Below are positions 17,218 to 25,152 of a stretch of DNA of 56,351 nt, piece after piece. The notes under the pieces were generated by a model. The model saw only the letters and a program-made list of their open reading frames with translations, was not told the DNA's origin and ran no database searches. The stretch lies in the NCBI GenBank assembly GCA_026389845.1, contig JAPLHB010000111.1, positions 1-56,351 of the forward strand. The letters are read 5' to 3'. This DNA is from Chloroflexota bacterium (GTDB lineage: Bacteria > Chloroflexota > Anaerolineae > CG2-30-64-16). The position numbers were made by a program, and so were the translations under genes. Numbering within the stretch: position 1 is the first letter of the stretch; every line of letters starts with the position of its first letter.

Positions 17218-17877
17218 ATGGCCGGACACATCACCGCCCTCCGCTTCCAGCAGCACACCCCCGACCGGGCCAACGTTTACCTGGACGGGGAATTTGCGTT
17301 CGGGCTGCCGGCGGTGGCCGCGGCTCGGCTGCGGATCGGCCAGTTCTTGAGTGACGCCGACATCGCCCGGCTGCAGGCCGTGGACGCCGAGGAGAAGGCT
17401 TACGATCGGGCCGTGCGGTTCTTGAACTTCCGACCGCGCAGCCAAGCTGAGGTGCGTCGCCATCTGGCCCAGGCCGCGGTCGAGGAAGCGGTCATCGAAG
17501 CGGTGCTCGTCCGGTTAACGGAACACGGCTACCTGGATGACGCCGGATTCGCCCGCTACTGGGTCGAAAATCGCGAACAATTCAGGCCCAAAGGCGCGCG
17601 GGCGTTACGCCAGGAGTTGCGCGGCAAGGGCCTGGACAGCGCGACCATCGAGACGGCCGTCGGGCAACTGGACGAGACGGCCGGCGCCTACGAGGCGGCC
17701 CGGCCGCGAGCGTTGCGCCTGGCCCCGCTGGTCCAGGCCGACCCATTGGCCTTTCGCCGCAAGCTCAGTGATTTCCTGTTGCGTCGCGGTTTTGGTTACG
17801 AGGTCGTGCGCGAGGTCGTGGCGAGGTTGGCGGAAGAGCTGACCGACGACGAACGATTGATGACGAACGACCAATGA
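17218..17877 (+). CDS. recX: Regulatory protein RecX
   Basis: A 219-residue RecX protein with the helical repeats typical of the family: AYDRAVRFLNFRPRSQAEVR near residue 60, LTEHGYLDDAGFARYWVENR near 100 and KGARALRQELRGKGLD near 120. RecX binds inside the RecA filament groove and limits its activity. The ATG at 17218 has AGGG 6-7 nt upstream. Oddly, the last dozen residues (TDDERLMTNDQ) are encoded by a DNA word array (GACGACGAACGATTGATGAC) identical in type to the array upstream of the gene, so the C-terminus seems to have been created or extended by the repeat. Confidence 0.92.
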   Translation: MAGHITALRFQQHTPDRANVYLDGEFAFGLPAVAAARLRIGQFLSDADIARLQAVDAEEKAYDRAVRFLNFRPRSQAEVRRHLAQAAVEEAVIEAVLVRLTEHGYLDDAGFARYWVENREQFRPKGARALRQELRGKGLDSATIETAVGQLDETAGAYEAARPRALRLAPLVQADPLAFRRKLSDFLLRRGFGYEVVREVVARLAEELTDDERLMTNDQ

Positions 17878-17951
17878 CTGCCGACGAACGATCAACACGA
17901 TGGCTGAGGATCGGTTCACCAATTCACCGATACTAATACCCAATACCCAAG
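17838..17951. repeat. Word arrays after and within the 3' end of recX
   Basis: CGACGAACGATTGATGACGA, GACGAACGATCAACACG and related words overlap the recX stop codon; a little downstream CTAATACCCAATACCCAAG is another STRR-like word. No long inverted arm was found here. Confidence 0.7.
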
Positions 17952-18024
17952 CCTTTATCCGAGGTTGGCTCGTGCTAATCTCGTTCATCCACCCAACAAG
18001 CTAAAATGAAAGTGAGGAACCATC

Positions 18025-19596
18025 ATGTTCTCAGGAGGTGCAGGAGGCCGCGTCATCGTTGACCTGCTCATCTTCCTGTTAGCCGGCGTCGCCGGCGGGG
18101 TCATCGGCTACCTGCTGATGAAATCCCGCCAGCTTCAGGCCCGCAATGAGGCCGAAGCATTGGTCAAGAATGCCCACGTCGAGGCAGAGCGGATCATCGC
18201 CGAAGCTGAGAGCAAGGCCAAGACAATCGAGCTGGCTGCCCAGGAACGCAAAGTTCAGGTCTTAGAAGAAGCCGATCAGGAAATCATCCGCCGGCGCCGC
18301 GAGATAGAACGCGCCGAAGAGCGCATGCAGCGTCGCCAGGAAACGCTCGATCAAAAGCTAGAGCAGTTGGAGTCCCGCGACCGCAAGCTCAACCAGCGCC
18401 AGGGCAAGCTGGACAAACGGGAGACCGATCTGCAGACGCTCGAGGAGCAGCACCTCGCCGAATTGGAGCGGATCGCGAGCATGAGTCGCGACGACGCCAA
18501 GCGGGAGTTGCTGACGGCCGTCGAGCAAGAGACGCGCCAGGACATGGCGCGGAAGATCCGCGAAGTGGAAGTCGAAACTCAGGCCCAGGCCGACGCGAAG
18601 GCGCGGGAGGTCATCACCTGGGTGATGGAACGGGTCGCGTCGGAGCACGTCTCCGAGACTACGGTCTCCAGCGTGCCGTTGCCGGCCGACGAGATGAAGG
18701 GGCGTATCATCGGCCGCCAGGGGCGCAACATCCGCTCCATCGAAGCCGCCACCGGCGTTGACCTGGTAGTGGACGACACGCCGGAAGCAATCATCATCTC
18801 CAGCTTCGATCCCGTCCGCCGCGAGGTAGCACGCATCGCCATCGGCCGGCTGGTGGCCGACGGCCGCATCCATCCGGCGCGCGTTGAGAAGGAAGTTGAG
18901 AAGGCTCGCGAGGAAGTCGAGAAGTCCATCAAGGAGGCCGGCGAGCAGGCGATCATCGAAGTCGGCCTACAGGGGTTACATCCCGAAATCGTCAAGCTGC
19001 TTGGTCGGCTGAAGTACCGCACCAGCTACGGGCAGAACCAACTGGCCCACGCGGTCGAGGCCACGCACATCGCGGCCATGCTCGCGGCCGAGTTGGGCGC
19101 CAACGTCCAACTCTCCAAGATGGGTGCGATGCTGCACGATCTGGGCAAGGCGGTGAGCCACGAGGTGGAAGGGCCACACGCACAGGTGGGCGCGGACATC
19201 GCCAAGCGATACGGCGTGCCGGCCGACGTGGTCAACATCATCGCGTCACACCACCACGAGGCGGATCAAGGCTCGGTCGAGGCAGTGATCGCCGCAGCCG
19301 CCGACGCCATCTCTGGCTCGCGGCCGGGCGCCCGGCGTGAGGCGTTGGAGACCTACGTCAAGCGCATCAAGGCCCTGGAAGACATCGGCAACGCGTTCCA
19401 AGGCGTGGCCCAGACCTACGCCATCCAGGCCGGGCGCGAGGTGCGCGTCATCGTCAAGCCGGAGGACATTGACGACCTGGCGGCCATTCGGCTGGCGAAA
19501 GACATCGCCAAACGGATCGAGGACAGCCTGGAGTACCCGGGGCAGATCCGGGTAACGGTCGTCCGCGAGACGCGGGCAATGGAAATTGCGAAGTAG
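18025..19596 (+). CDS. rny: Ribonuclease Y
   Basis: A 523-residue RNase Y. An N-terminal membrane helix (about residues 9-31) is followed by a long charged coiled coil (about 35-200), a KH domain with GRIIGRQGRNIRSIEAATGV near 230, and an HD domain with MLHDLGKAVSHE near 370 holding the metal-binding HD pair. It starts mRNA decay from the membrane by endonucleolytic cuts. ATG follows GTGAGGAACCATC. The rny product length and order are typical. It converges on the methyltransferase gene, with hairpins between. Confidence 0.97.
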   Translation: MFSGGAGGRVIVDLLIFLLAGVAGGVIGYLLMKSRQLQARNEAEALVKNAHVEAERIIAEAESKAKTIELAAQERKVQVLEEADQEIIRRRREIERAEERMQRRQETLDQKLEQLESRDRKLNQRQGKLDKRETDLQTLEEQHLAELERIASMSRDDAKRELLTAVEQETRQDMARKIREVEVETQAQADAKAREVITWVMERVASEHVSETTVSSVPLPADEMKGRIIGRQGRNIRSIEAATGVDLVVDDTPEAIIISSFDPVRREVARIAIGRLVADGRIHPARVEKEVEKAREEVEKSIKEAGEQAIIEVGLQGLHPEIVKLLGRLKYRTSYGQNQLAHAVEATHIAAMLAAELGANVQLSKMGAMLHDLGKAVSHEVEGPHAQVGADIAKRYGVPADVVNIIASHHHEADQGSVEAVIAAAADAISGSRPGARREALETYVKRIKALEDIGNAFQGVAQTYAIQAGREVRVIVKPEDIDDLAAIRLAKDIAKRIEDSLEYPGQIRVTVVRETRAMEIAK

Positions 19597-19654
19597 GGGC
19601 AACCCTTGCGGTTGCCCGACCAGACCTGACAGGTCTTCGAGACCTGTCAGGTCT
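19597..19654. terminator. Two hairpins between convergent rny and methyltransferase genes
   Basis: GGGCAACC-CTTGC-GGTTGCCC (19597-19617) and AGACCTGACAGGTCT / AGACCTGTCAGGTCT (19622-19654, loop TCG) lie in the 66-bp space between the two stop codons. They can act as a two-way terminator. The AGACCTGACAGG element recurs at 45583-45615 and 53197-53211. Confidence 0.65.
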
Positions 19655-19662
19655 TTGGCGGG

Positions 19663-21081
19663 TCATCCCCGCCGCAGTCCCTTCGGATACTTGCTCTTCA
19701 TCACCCGACCCACCCGCTTGCCCCAGCCGAGGGGATAGCCGTCCACGGCCACCAGCGCCCAACCGTCATCGCCGGGGCTGGGGAAGGTTTCGCCACGGAG
19801 ATAGGCCAGGATCTCGGGGCGATCGGCGGCCAGATTTGCGGTGCGGCAAGCGTATTCGAGTCGCAAGGCCAGCGCCAGGGCGTGGCTCGGCTCGAACCGG
19901 TTGCCTTTGATCGCCCCCAGCCACCAGCCGGGGTGGAGGAAGCGCAGGCCGGTCAGGTCCGGCAGATCGGGTGGGAGCGCGTACAAATACGAGCCGACCA
20001 ACGCCAGCCGCTCTGTGGCAGGGACGACCATCAGATTGTCCATACAAAAGTCGCGGTAGGCCTGCTCTGCGGCTCTTGGCAGCCGGGCCGGTCGCCATAC
20101 CCTGGGCCAGCCACCCGATGCCGTCCCCGTAGCACACTTGCGCAGCAAGGCGATGAAATGTCCCTCCCCGGGCGCCAGATGCGGCCAAAGGCGGACGGCG
20201 CGAGTTAGGTCAGGCCACGTGCCAGGCAACTCGGAGTTGCCTGGCACGTCAGCCGCGATCCACTCCGGCCGGCCGGGCGCGAAGCCGGCCTGGTGCGGCG
20301 GCGCCATCAGCTCGAACTCCGGATGATCTTGCAGGAATCGGGCCACCGTCCCCTCGTCCTCCTCCGGCGCAAAGGTGCAGGTGGCGTAGGCCAGCCGGCC
20401 GCCCGGCCGCACCAGCCGGGCCGCGTGCTCCAGGATGGCCGACTGCCGCAGGCTGCACCCGCCGATCAACTCCGGCGCCCACTCACGGCGCGCAGCCTCG
20501 CTTCGGCGCAACATCCCCTCCCCGGAGCAGGGCGCGTCCAGCAGCACCGCGTCGAAGAAGCCCTCGAAGCGTTCAGCCAGGCGCTCCGGTGTCTCGACCG
20601 TAATCGCGATGTTACGGCCGCCCCAGCGTTCCAGGTTCTCCGCCAGATCCCAGGCCCGCTGATGATGGATTTCGTTGGCGATCAGGAGCCCCTCGCCCGC
20701 CATCAGGCTGGCGATATGCGTCGCCTTGCCGCCGGGCGCGGCTGCCAGGTCGAGCACGCGCTCCCCCGGCTGCGGCGCCAGAATCTCGGTCGCAGCCATC
20801 GCCGCCGGGTCTTGCAGATAATACAGTCCGGCCGCGTGGTAGGGATGCTTGCCCGCGGGTACACCTGAAAGTCGGCACGTGCCAGGCACTTCACAAGTGC
20901 CTGGCACGTCATCCACAACAAATCCCGCCGGGCACCACGGCACTGGCGCAAGGTCGAAGGGCGCGATCTCTCGGAACCGCTCCGGCGTGATCTTGAGCGT
21001 GTTCACCCGCAGCCCGGTGCTCGGCGTCGCGTCGAAACTGGCGAGAAACGCGGGGAATTCGTCACCAAGGAGGCGCGCCAT
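19663..21081 (-). CDS. RsmF/RsmB-like 16S rRNA (cytosine-C5) methyltransferase
   Basis: A 472-residue NOL1/NOP2/Sun-family enzyme that methylates cytosine C5 in rRNA using S-adenosylmethionine. SAM-binding motif VLDLAAAPGGKATHIA near residue 110, motif IV LLDAPCSGEGMLRR near 175 and the nucleophile-bearing LAYATCTFAPEEDEG near 225 are intact. The C-terminal part (LRFLHPGWWLGAIKGNRFEP) is the RsmF-type RNA-binding region. Two 33-nt palindromes of one family lie in frame inside the gene (20217-20249 and 20877-20909) and add the similar peptides DVPGNSELPGT and DVPGTCEVPGT in variable regions; motifs are untouched, so the enzyme may still work. Confidence 0.92.
   Translation of the reverse strand: MARLLGDEFPAFLASFDATPSTGLRVNTLKITPERFREIAPFDLAPVPWCPAGFVVDDVPGTCEVPGTCRLSGVPAGKHPYHAAGLYYLQDPAAMAATEILAPQPGERVLDLAAAPGGKATHIASLMAGEGLLIANEIHHQRAWDLAENLERWGGRNIAITVETPERLAERFEGFFDAVLLDAPCSGEGMLRRSEAARREWAPELIGGCSLRQSAILEHAARLVRPGGRLAYATCTFAPEEDEGTVARFLQDHPEFELMAPPHQAGFAPGRPEWIAADVPGNSELPGTWPDLTRAVRLWPHLAPGEGHFIALLRKCATGTASGGWPRVWRPARLPRAAEQAYRDFCMDNLMVVPATERLALVGSYLYALPPDLPDLTGLRFLHPGWWLGAIKGNRFEPSHALALALRLEYACRTANLAADRPEILAYLRGETFPSPGDDGWALVAVDGYPLGWGKRVGRVMKSKYPKGLRRG
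20217..20249. repeat. In-frame palindromic element (copy 1) in the methyltransferase gene
   Basis: ACGTGCCAGGCAACTC-G-GAGTTGCCTGGCACGT: perfect 16-bp arms, 33 nt = 11 codons. Same family as 20877-20909 and the array at 32086-32195. Confidence 0.9.
20877..20909. repeat. In-frame palindromic element (copy 2) in the methyltransferase gene
   Basis: ACGTGCCAGGCACTT-CAC-AAGTGCCTGGCACGT: perfect 15-bp arms, 33 nt, read in the same frame and orientation as copy 1. Confidence 0.9.
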
Positions 21082-21108
21082 ACGCGAAAGAAAGGCGGCG
21101 GGGAGGGC

Positions 21109-21235
21109 GTGTTGCGTGATGCGTGCTCCGTTCGTGCTGCGTGAAACGTGCTGCGTGATGGGCTATATGTAATGTAATGCGTGCGAGGAGTGAAACAACC
21201 TCACATAGCACGCATCACGTATCACAAGGGCATCG
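21109..21235. repeat. Self-complementary word array, CGTGATGCGTG / CACGCATCACG type
   Basis: The spacer upstream of the methyltransferase holds GTGTTGCGTGATGCGTGCTC and CGTGCTGCGTGATGG on one side and TAGCACGCATCACGTATCAC on the other. The same word appears around 22876-22903 and 25083-25150, that is, on both sides of neighbouring genes. Confidence 0.8.
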
Positions 21236-22871
21236 CGCACCCATCCGCGCGCGGATCGCTGCCCCCGCACAGAACGCCGGTCTCGGGGTCGCGCAGGATG
21301 ATCTGCCCGCGACCGAAGAGGGCGCGGCCGTGGCCGCTGACCGTGTTGACCGAGTGCCCCATCGCGGCCAGGGCTGCGATGGTCGCAGGCGGGATGCCTT
21401 CTTCCAGTGCCACCTGCCCGCCGGCCGTGCCGTCTTCGATGCAAAAACGCGGCCGGTCGAGTGCCGCCTGGGGGTCGAGGCCGTCATCGGCCAGGGCGAT
21501 CACCACCTGCATGTGACCCTGCGGCTGCATGAAGCCGCCCATTACGCCGAAGCTCGCATAGAACGAGCCATCGGCTTCGCGCGTCGCCATCGCCGGAATG
21601 ATGGTGTGATACGGTCGCTTGCGAGGGGCCAGTGCGTTCGGGTGGGCCGGATCGAGGCTGAAGTTGTGGCCACGATTTTGCAGCGTGAAGCCGTAGCCCG
21701 CGGGCACGATGCCGGTGCCGAAGCCCATGTAGTTGCTGATAATGAACGAGCAGGCGTTACCTTCGCCGTCCACCACGCTGAAATAGACCGTGTCGGAGCC
21801 GGCAACCGGGGCCCCGTGCCGCTGATCGAGCGTGGCGCGGGTCGGGTCAATCAGCTTGCGCCGGTCGGCGGCGTAGTCTTTCGACAGAAGTTGGGTGATC
21901 GGTATATTAAAAAACTGGGGATCCGTGACGTACCAGCGGGTATCGGCGAAGGCCAGGCGCATCGCTTCAATCTCCAGGTGCAACCGCCCCGGCGAAAGCG
22001 GATCGAGGCCCGCCAAATCGAAGCCTTCCAGCACGTTCAGCGCCAGCAGCGCGGCGATCCCCTGCCCGTTCGGCGGGCACTCCCAGATGCGCAAGCCCTT
22101 GTCCTGAGCAGCACCGAAGGGGCGATAGGTCGTGCTGATCGGCGCGTCCCAGGTGGAGGTGTGGCCGGCCAGGTCTTCGACAGCCAGGCAGCCGCCCGCG
22201 GCCTGCACGGCCGCGGCGATCGCCGCGGCGATCGCGCCCTCGTAGAACGCTCGTTTGCCCCCCTCGGCCACCGCGCGGAAGGTGCGCGCCAGGCCAGGGT
22301 TGCGGAAAATCTCGCCGGCACGCGGGCCGCGGCCGTCAATGGTCAGCTCCAAGCCGCCGGGCGCATGGCGCAACTGCCGCTCGGCCCCGCGGTCCCAGAA
22401 ATAGGCCGTGATCGGCGCGACGGGGAACCCTTCTTCGGCCAGGCGGATGGCCGGGGCCAGGACTGCGGGCATCGCCAGGCGGCCGAGGCGCGCGATCAGG
22501 TCGCACCAACCCGCGCATGCGCCGGGGACGGTGATCGTGTACGGATGATAGGGCGGCAACGCCGCGCCGAACCCCTCGCGTTGCAGCCGTTCCAACGTCA
22601 ACACGGCCGGCGCGCGGCCGGAACCGTTGAGCGCGGTGATCGCCCGCGTGGTTGCGCTGTAGAACAGGGCGAAGCAGTCGCCGCCGATGCCGGTGGAGGT
22701 CGGCTCGGTCACGTTGAGTGCAGCCGCGGTCGCCACGGCCGCGTCCGCCGCATTGCCGCCCGCTCGCAGGATCTCCAATCCCGCGGCCACGGCCAGCGGT
22801 TGCGAAGCCGCCACCATCCCACGGCGACCGTAGACGGGGGAGCGATGGGACGAAAATTGCAATTCGGACAT
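21222..22871 (-). CDS. ggt: Gamma-glutamyltransferase
   Basis: A 549-residue Ntn-hydrolase precursor. The catalytic threonine created by self-cleavage is in DTVYFSVVDGEGNA near residue 359; VTEPTSTGIGGDCFALFY near 55 and GVMGGFMQPQGHMQV near 460 are family motifs. It hydrolyses or transfers the gamma-glutamyl group of glutathione-like compounds. No export signal is obvious, so it may be cytoplasmic. ATG at 22869-22871 follows GAGG; the TTG just before is less likely. A 29-nt segment at 22095-22123, GCCCTTGTCCTGAGCAGCAC plus GAAGGGGC, adds PFGAAQDKG in frame before the conserved ECPPNGQG loop, and resembles a dispersed repeat. Confidence 0.94.
   Translation of the reverse strand: MSELQFSSHRSPVYGRRGMVAASQPLAVAAGLEILRAGGNAADAAVATAAALNVTEPTSTGIGGDCFALFYSATTRAITALNGSGRAPAVLTLERLQREGFGAALPPYHPYTITVPGACAGWCDLIARLGRLAMPAVLAPAIRLAEEGFPVAPITAYFWDRGAERQLRHAPGGLELTIDGRGPRAGEIFRNPGLARTFRAVAEGGKRAFYEGAIAAAIAAAVQAAGGCLAVEDLAGHTSTWDAPISTTYRPFGAAQDKGLRIWECPPNGQGIAALLALNVLEGFDLAGLDPLSPGRLHLEIEAMRLAFADTRWYVTDPQFFNIPITQLLSKDYAADRRKLIDPTRATLDQRHGAPVAGSDTVYFSVVDGEGNACSFIISNYMGFGTGIVPAGYGFTLQNRGHNFSLDPAHPNALAPRKRPYHTIIPAMATREADGSFYASFGVMGGFMQPQGHMQVVIALADDGLDPQAALDRPRFCIEDGTAGGQVALEEGIPPATIAALAAMGHSVNTVSGHGRALFGRGQIILRDPETGVLCGGSDPRADGCAMPL
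22095..22123. repeat. In-frame repeat-like insertion in ggt
   Basis: GCCCTT...AAGGGGC ends around TGTCCTGAGCAGCACCG, placed between TTYR and LRIWECPPNGQG of the enzyme. Relatives usually have YRG-x-x-x-ECPPNGQG with no extra residues (family knowledge), so about nine residues look inserted. Confidence 0.65.
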
Positions 22872-22921
22872 CAAGGCCTCGTGATGCGTGTTGCGTGGTC
22901 CGTTTCACCCCGAACCCTTGC

Positions 22922-24037
22922 CTACTCGTTGATCTGCCCCAACAACACCGGCGACACCTTCACCAACAGCCCGCGCAGATTACGATACGACACAAACCCC
23001 GCGCGCTGCAAGCGGCCGAGCACGATGCCGGGATGGCGGCCCTGGCCGGTCGCAAACGCCTCGATGCTGGCGCGGGAGAAACGCGGGCTGGTGCGCGTGA
23101 CAAAATCGGTAAAAGCATCCGGCGCGAGCAGCCATCCGCTTGCCAGACGATTCGCCGCTTCCTCGTGGGCATCCGGGGACGGCAGGTCGCCCGCGTCATC
23201 CTCGGCGCCGCCGTTTTCCAACTGATCCAGGTAAGTCTCTCGCGCGCCTTCGGCCAGGTGTGCCAGCTCATGCATCAGAGTAAACCAGAAGGAGTCAATA
23301 CGGTCGTAGCGCAACGTCAACGCGACGACGGGGCCTTCCTCCAGCCAGAACGCCGCGCCGTCCAGGTACGTCTTTGCAAGGTGGCGCAGGAATACCAGCC
23401 GTACCCCCCACCGTGCCAGCGTAGCGGGGACATGGGCCACGTCCTCGGCCTGGCGCATGTGGTCGGCAAGCTCACGCACCAGCGGCTCAGTGTAGTCAGC
23501 GCGCCACGGCCCGACACCTGTCTGGCCGCGCGCCAGCGTCTCGGCCCGTCGTAGCCAGGCAAGCTGGACGTAGGTCAGCGGCGTGCGGGCGGCTGATCCG
23601 CGCCACCGGACGGCCAGATGCGGCGGCTCAAGCAGCAAGGGCACGCCCAGGCAGCCGGCCACCTCGGCTTCCAGTTCATCCACCGATTCACGCAGCGTGA
23701 GCCAGCCACGGCTCGCCATCTCGCGCAACGGCAATTCGGCATAAAGTCGGCTGCGACGCGCAATCACATCTCCTTGCGCCTGAGTACGGGCCAGTTCCAG
23801 GCGATAGTTTGCCTCCAGATTGTGCCAGAACTCGGGCGACGTGCCGAACGCCTGGCTCAACTCAACCGACGTTTCAGGCGTAATCTGTTTTGACCCAGTA
23901 ATGATCTCGCTGATGACCTGTTCTGGACGGCCAAGGATTGCAGCAAGATCACGTTGTGCCCAGCCACGCGCTTCTAATTCCTGTTTCAGGATTCGCCCAG
24001 GCAGCACAAGCTGTGCTGGGTGCAATTCGGTGCTCAT
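22922..24037 (-). CDS. HigA-type antitoxin fused to ImmA/IrrE-like metallopeptidase
   Basis: A 371-residue protein. Residues 10-75 form an XRE helix-turn-helix domain of HigA type (PGRILKQELEARGWAQRDLA, RPEQVISEIITGSKQITPET). Residues about 230-300 hold the ImmA/IrrE motif HELAHLAEGARE, a zinc HExxH site. The gene follows the toxin gene with a 12-nt gap, the toxin-first order of higBA loci. It probably neutralises the toxin and represses the promoter; the peptidase half may cut the antitoxin or another regulator. ATG at 24035-24037 follows AGGAGGGCTGC. Confidence 0.9.
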   Translation of the reverse strand: MSTELHPAQLVLPGRILKQELEARGWAQRDLAAILGRPEQVISEIITGSKQITPETSVELSQAFGTSPEFWHNLEANYRLELARTQAQGDVIARRSRLYAELPLREMASRGWLTLRESVDELEAEVAGCLGVPLLLEPPHLAVRWRGSAARTPLTYVQLAWLRRAETLARGQTGVGPWRADYTEPLVRELADHMRQAEDVAHVPATLARWGVRLVFLRHLAKTYLDGAAFWLEEGPVVALTLRYDRIDSFWFTLMHELAHLAEGARETYLDQLENGGAEDDAGDLPSPDAHEEAANRLASGWLLAPDAFTDFVTRTSPRFSRASIEAFATGQGRHPGIVLGRLQRAGFVSYRNLRGLLVKVSPVLLGQINE

Positions 24038-24049
24038 GCAGCCCTCCTT

Positions 24050-24352
24050 CTAATGATAGTCTTCTATGCTGATGATGCAGATCAGCTTGCCCTGTTCGTC
24101 GGTTTCCAAGCGGAGAACGAGTCGGTATTGCCTGTTGAGGCGGATCGAGCGTTCGCCGCGCAGACCGCGCTCACCTTGCAACTTCTCAAAGTGGAGGCTC
24201 TTAATGGTACGCAAATCATTTTCATCACGGGCGGACTGGATCACGAACATTTTCTCGAAGAACGCGTCCACGACCCCCGGTGGATACCTAGTTGCGCCCA
24301 TCCTATCGGTGTAGAGCTGTTGGAGCTTCTTGCTGGCGAAGATGAAACGCAC
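24050..24352 (-). CDS. HigB/RelE-family toxin
   Basis: A 100-residue RelE-fold protein: VRFIFASKKLQQLYTDRMGA at the start, LHFEKLQGERGLRGERSIRL in the middle (RelE/HigB core with basic residues) and RLVLRLETDEQGKLICIISI at the end. Family members cut mRNA on the ribosome. The start is GTG at 24350-24352; the TTG at 24364 lies at or above the predicted transcription start, and GAGGTGTGAG stands just before the GTG. Likely higB of the pair. Confidence 0.88.
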   Translation of the reverse strand: MRFIFASKKLQQLYTDRMGATRYPPGVVDAFFEKMFVIQSARDENDLRTIKSLHFEKLQGERGLRGERSIRLNRQYRLVLRLETDEQGKLICIISIEDYH

Positions 24353-24360
24353 CTCACACC

Positions 24361-25068
24361 TCAAAGTATAGTCGGAAGAGAGCCATTTGTCAAGATATGG
24401 TTTCGCCCATTGGGTGAAGTTGCTGGTCTCGGTTCTACTTGCACCCCAAACACCGCCTCGAACCACCGCGCCTTCTTCGCACCCGCCCACCGCTCTGCCT
24501 CGTCGCCGTGACCGGGCAGCAGGGCGATAAGCAGCCGATTGCCATCCAGTGTACAGCGTACATCCTGCACCGCGTTCGTGTGACTGCGATCCAACCCATC
24601 GGCGAAACGGAGGATGGCGCCGAGCTGGGCTACCAGGCGCTGATCTTCGGCGGCGAGGCTGGCGAACGCGGCGTGTTTGGCCGGATCGGGGAGGCTGCCA
24701 CGGTGGTAACGGGCGACGTGGGCCACAAGGGCCTGCTCGCGCGGCGAGAGGCCTGGAATCGGCTCGGCCAGGATGAGCTTGAATGCGGTCTTGTGGTGCT
24801 CCTCGTAGCCGGAAACGTAGCCGATGTCGTGGAGGAGCGAGGCGTAGCGAAGGAGGTCGCGAGGGGTGGCCCCCACTCCCTGGCCCTCTCCCCCGTCGCA
24901 ACGGGGGAGAGGGTTGGGTGAGGGGGCCGCGAGCTCATGCAGCCCTAATCTGGCCGTTTCGTCAAAGAGGCGCAGGGCCAGGCGCTCGTCCTGAAGCGAA
25001 TGGCCCTCCTCGAAGTCGTAGCGGCGGGCGAGGGAGAGGATGGCGTTACGCAGCGTCTGTTGATCCAT
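24361..25068 (-). CDS. HD-domain protein (Ppx/GppA C-terminal-like)
   Basis: A 235-residue HD-superfamily protein resembling the C-terminal domain of exopolyphosphatase/guanosine pentaphosphatase (Ppx/GppA): RYDFEEGHSLQDERLALRLF near residue 16, the metal-binding YASLLHDIGYVSGYEEHH near 75, VARYHRG near 125 and LGAILRFADGLDRSH near 155. It is probably a phosphohydrolase of unknown substrate. ATG at 25066-25068 has AAGAGG before it. About 20 residues near position 48 (PSPNPLPRCDGGEGQ...) are encoded by a palindromic repeat at 24869-24927 and break the spacing between the first helices. Confidence 0.85.
   Translation of the reverse strand: MDQQTLRNAILSLARRYDFEEGHSLQDERLALRLFDETARLGLHELAAPSPNPLPRCDGGEGQGVGATPRDLLRYASLLHDIGYVSGYEEHHKTAFKLILAEPIPGLSPREQALVAHVARYHRGSLPDPAKHAAFASLAAEDQRLVAQLGAILRFADGLDRSHTNAVQDVRCTLDGNRLLIALLPGHGDEAERWAGAKKARWFEAVFGVQVEPRPATSPNGRNHILTNGSLPTIL
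24365..24393 (-). promoter_or_regulatory. Putative promoter of the toxin-antitoxin pair
   Basis: On the minus strand TTGACA (24388-24393), exactly 17 bp, TATACT (24365-24370). It lies inside the last codons of the HD-protein gene and leaves a leader of only about 6 nt before the GTG start. Confidence 0.7.
24869..24927. repeat. In-frame palindromic element in the HD-protein gene
   Basis: Core CCCTCTCCCCCGT-CGC-AACGGGGGAGAGGG (24884-24913; 12 bp pair perfectly), extended outwards by CCCCACTCCCTGG and TTGGGTGAGGGGG. It adds about 20 residues in frame. The word is like a GC-rich repeat that I recall from many unrelated bacterial genomes. Confidence 0.85.
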
Positions 25069-25080
25069 CGGTTGCCTCTT

Positions 25081-25152
25081 GTTGCACGTACTGCGTGTTG
25101 CGTGATTCGTGAAAGCAGACAGCGGTTCGCGATTCTCACGCACCACGTATCA
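25081..25152. repeat. Self-complementary word array, GCGTGTTGCGTGATTCGTGA type
   Basis: GTACTGCGTGTTGCGTGATT is followed by TCACGCACCACGTATCAC in inverted orientation, in the spacer upstream of the HD-protein gene and reaching the stop of the amidohydrolase. Confidence 0.75.

Noticed and set aside
21177..23225. 682-residue plus-strand frame opposite ggt
   Set aside because: Arg/His/Gln-rich antisense reading of a well-conserved gamma-glutamyltransferase gene.
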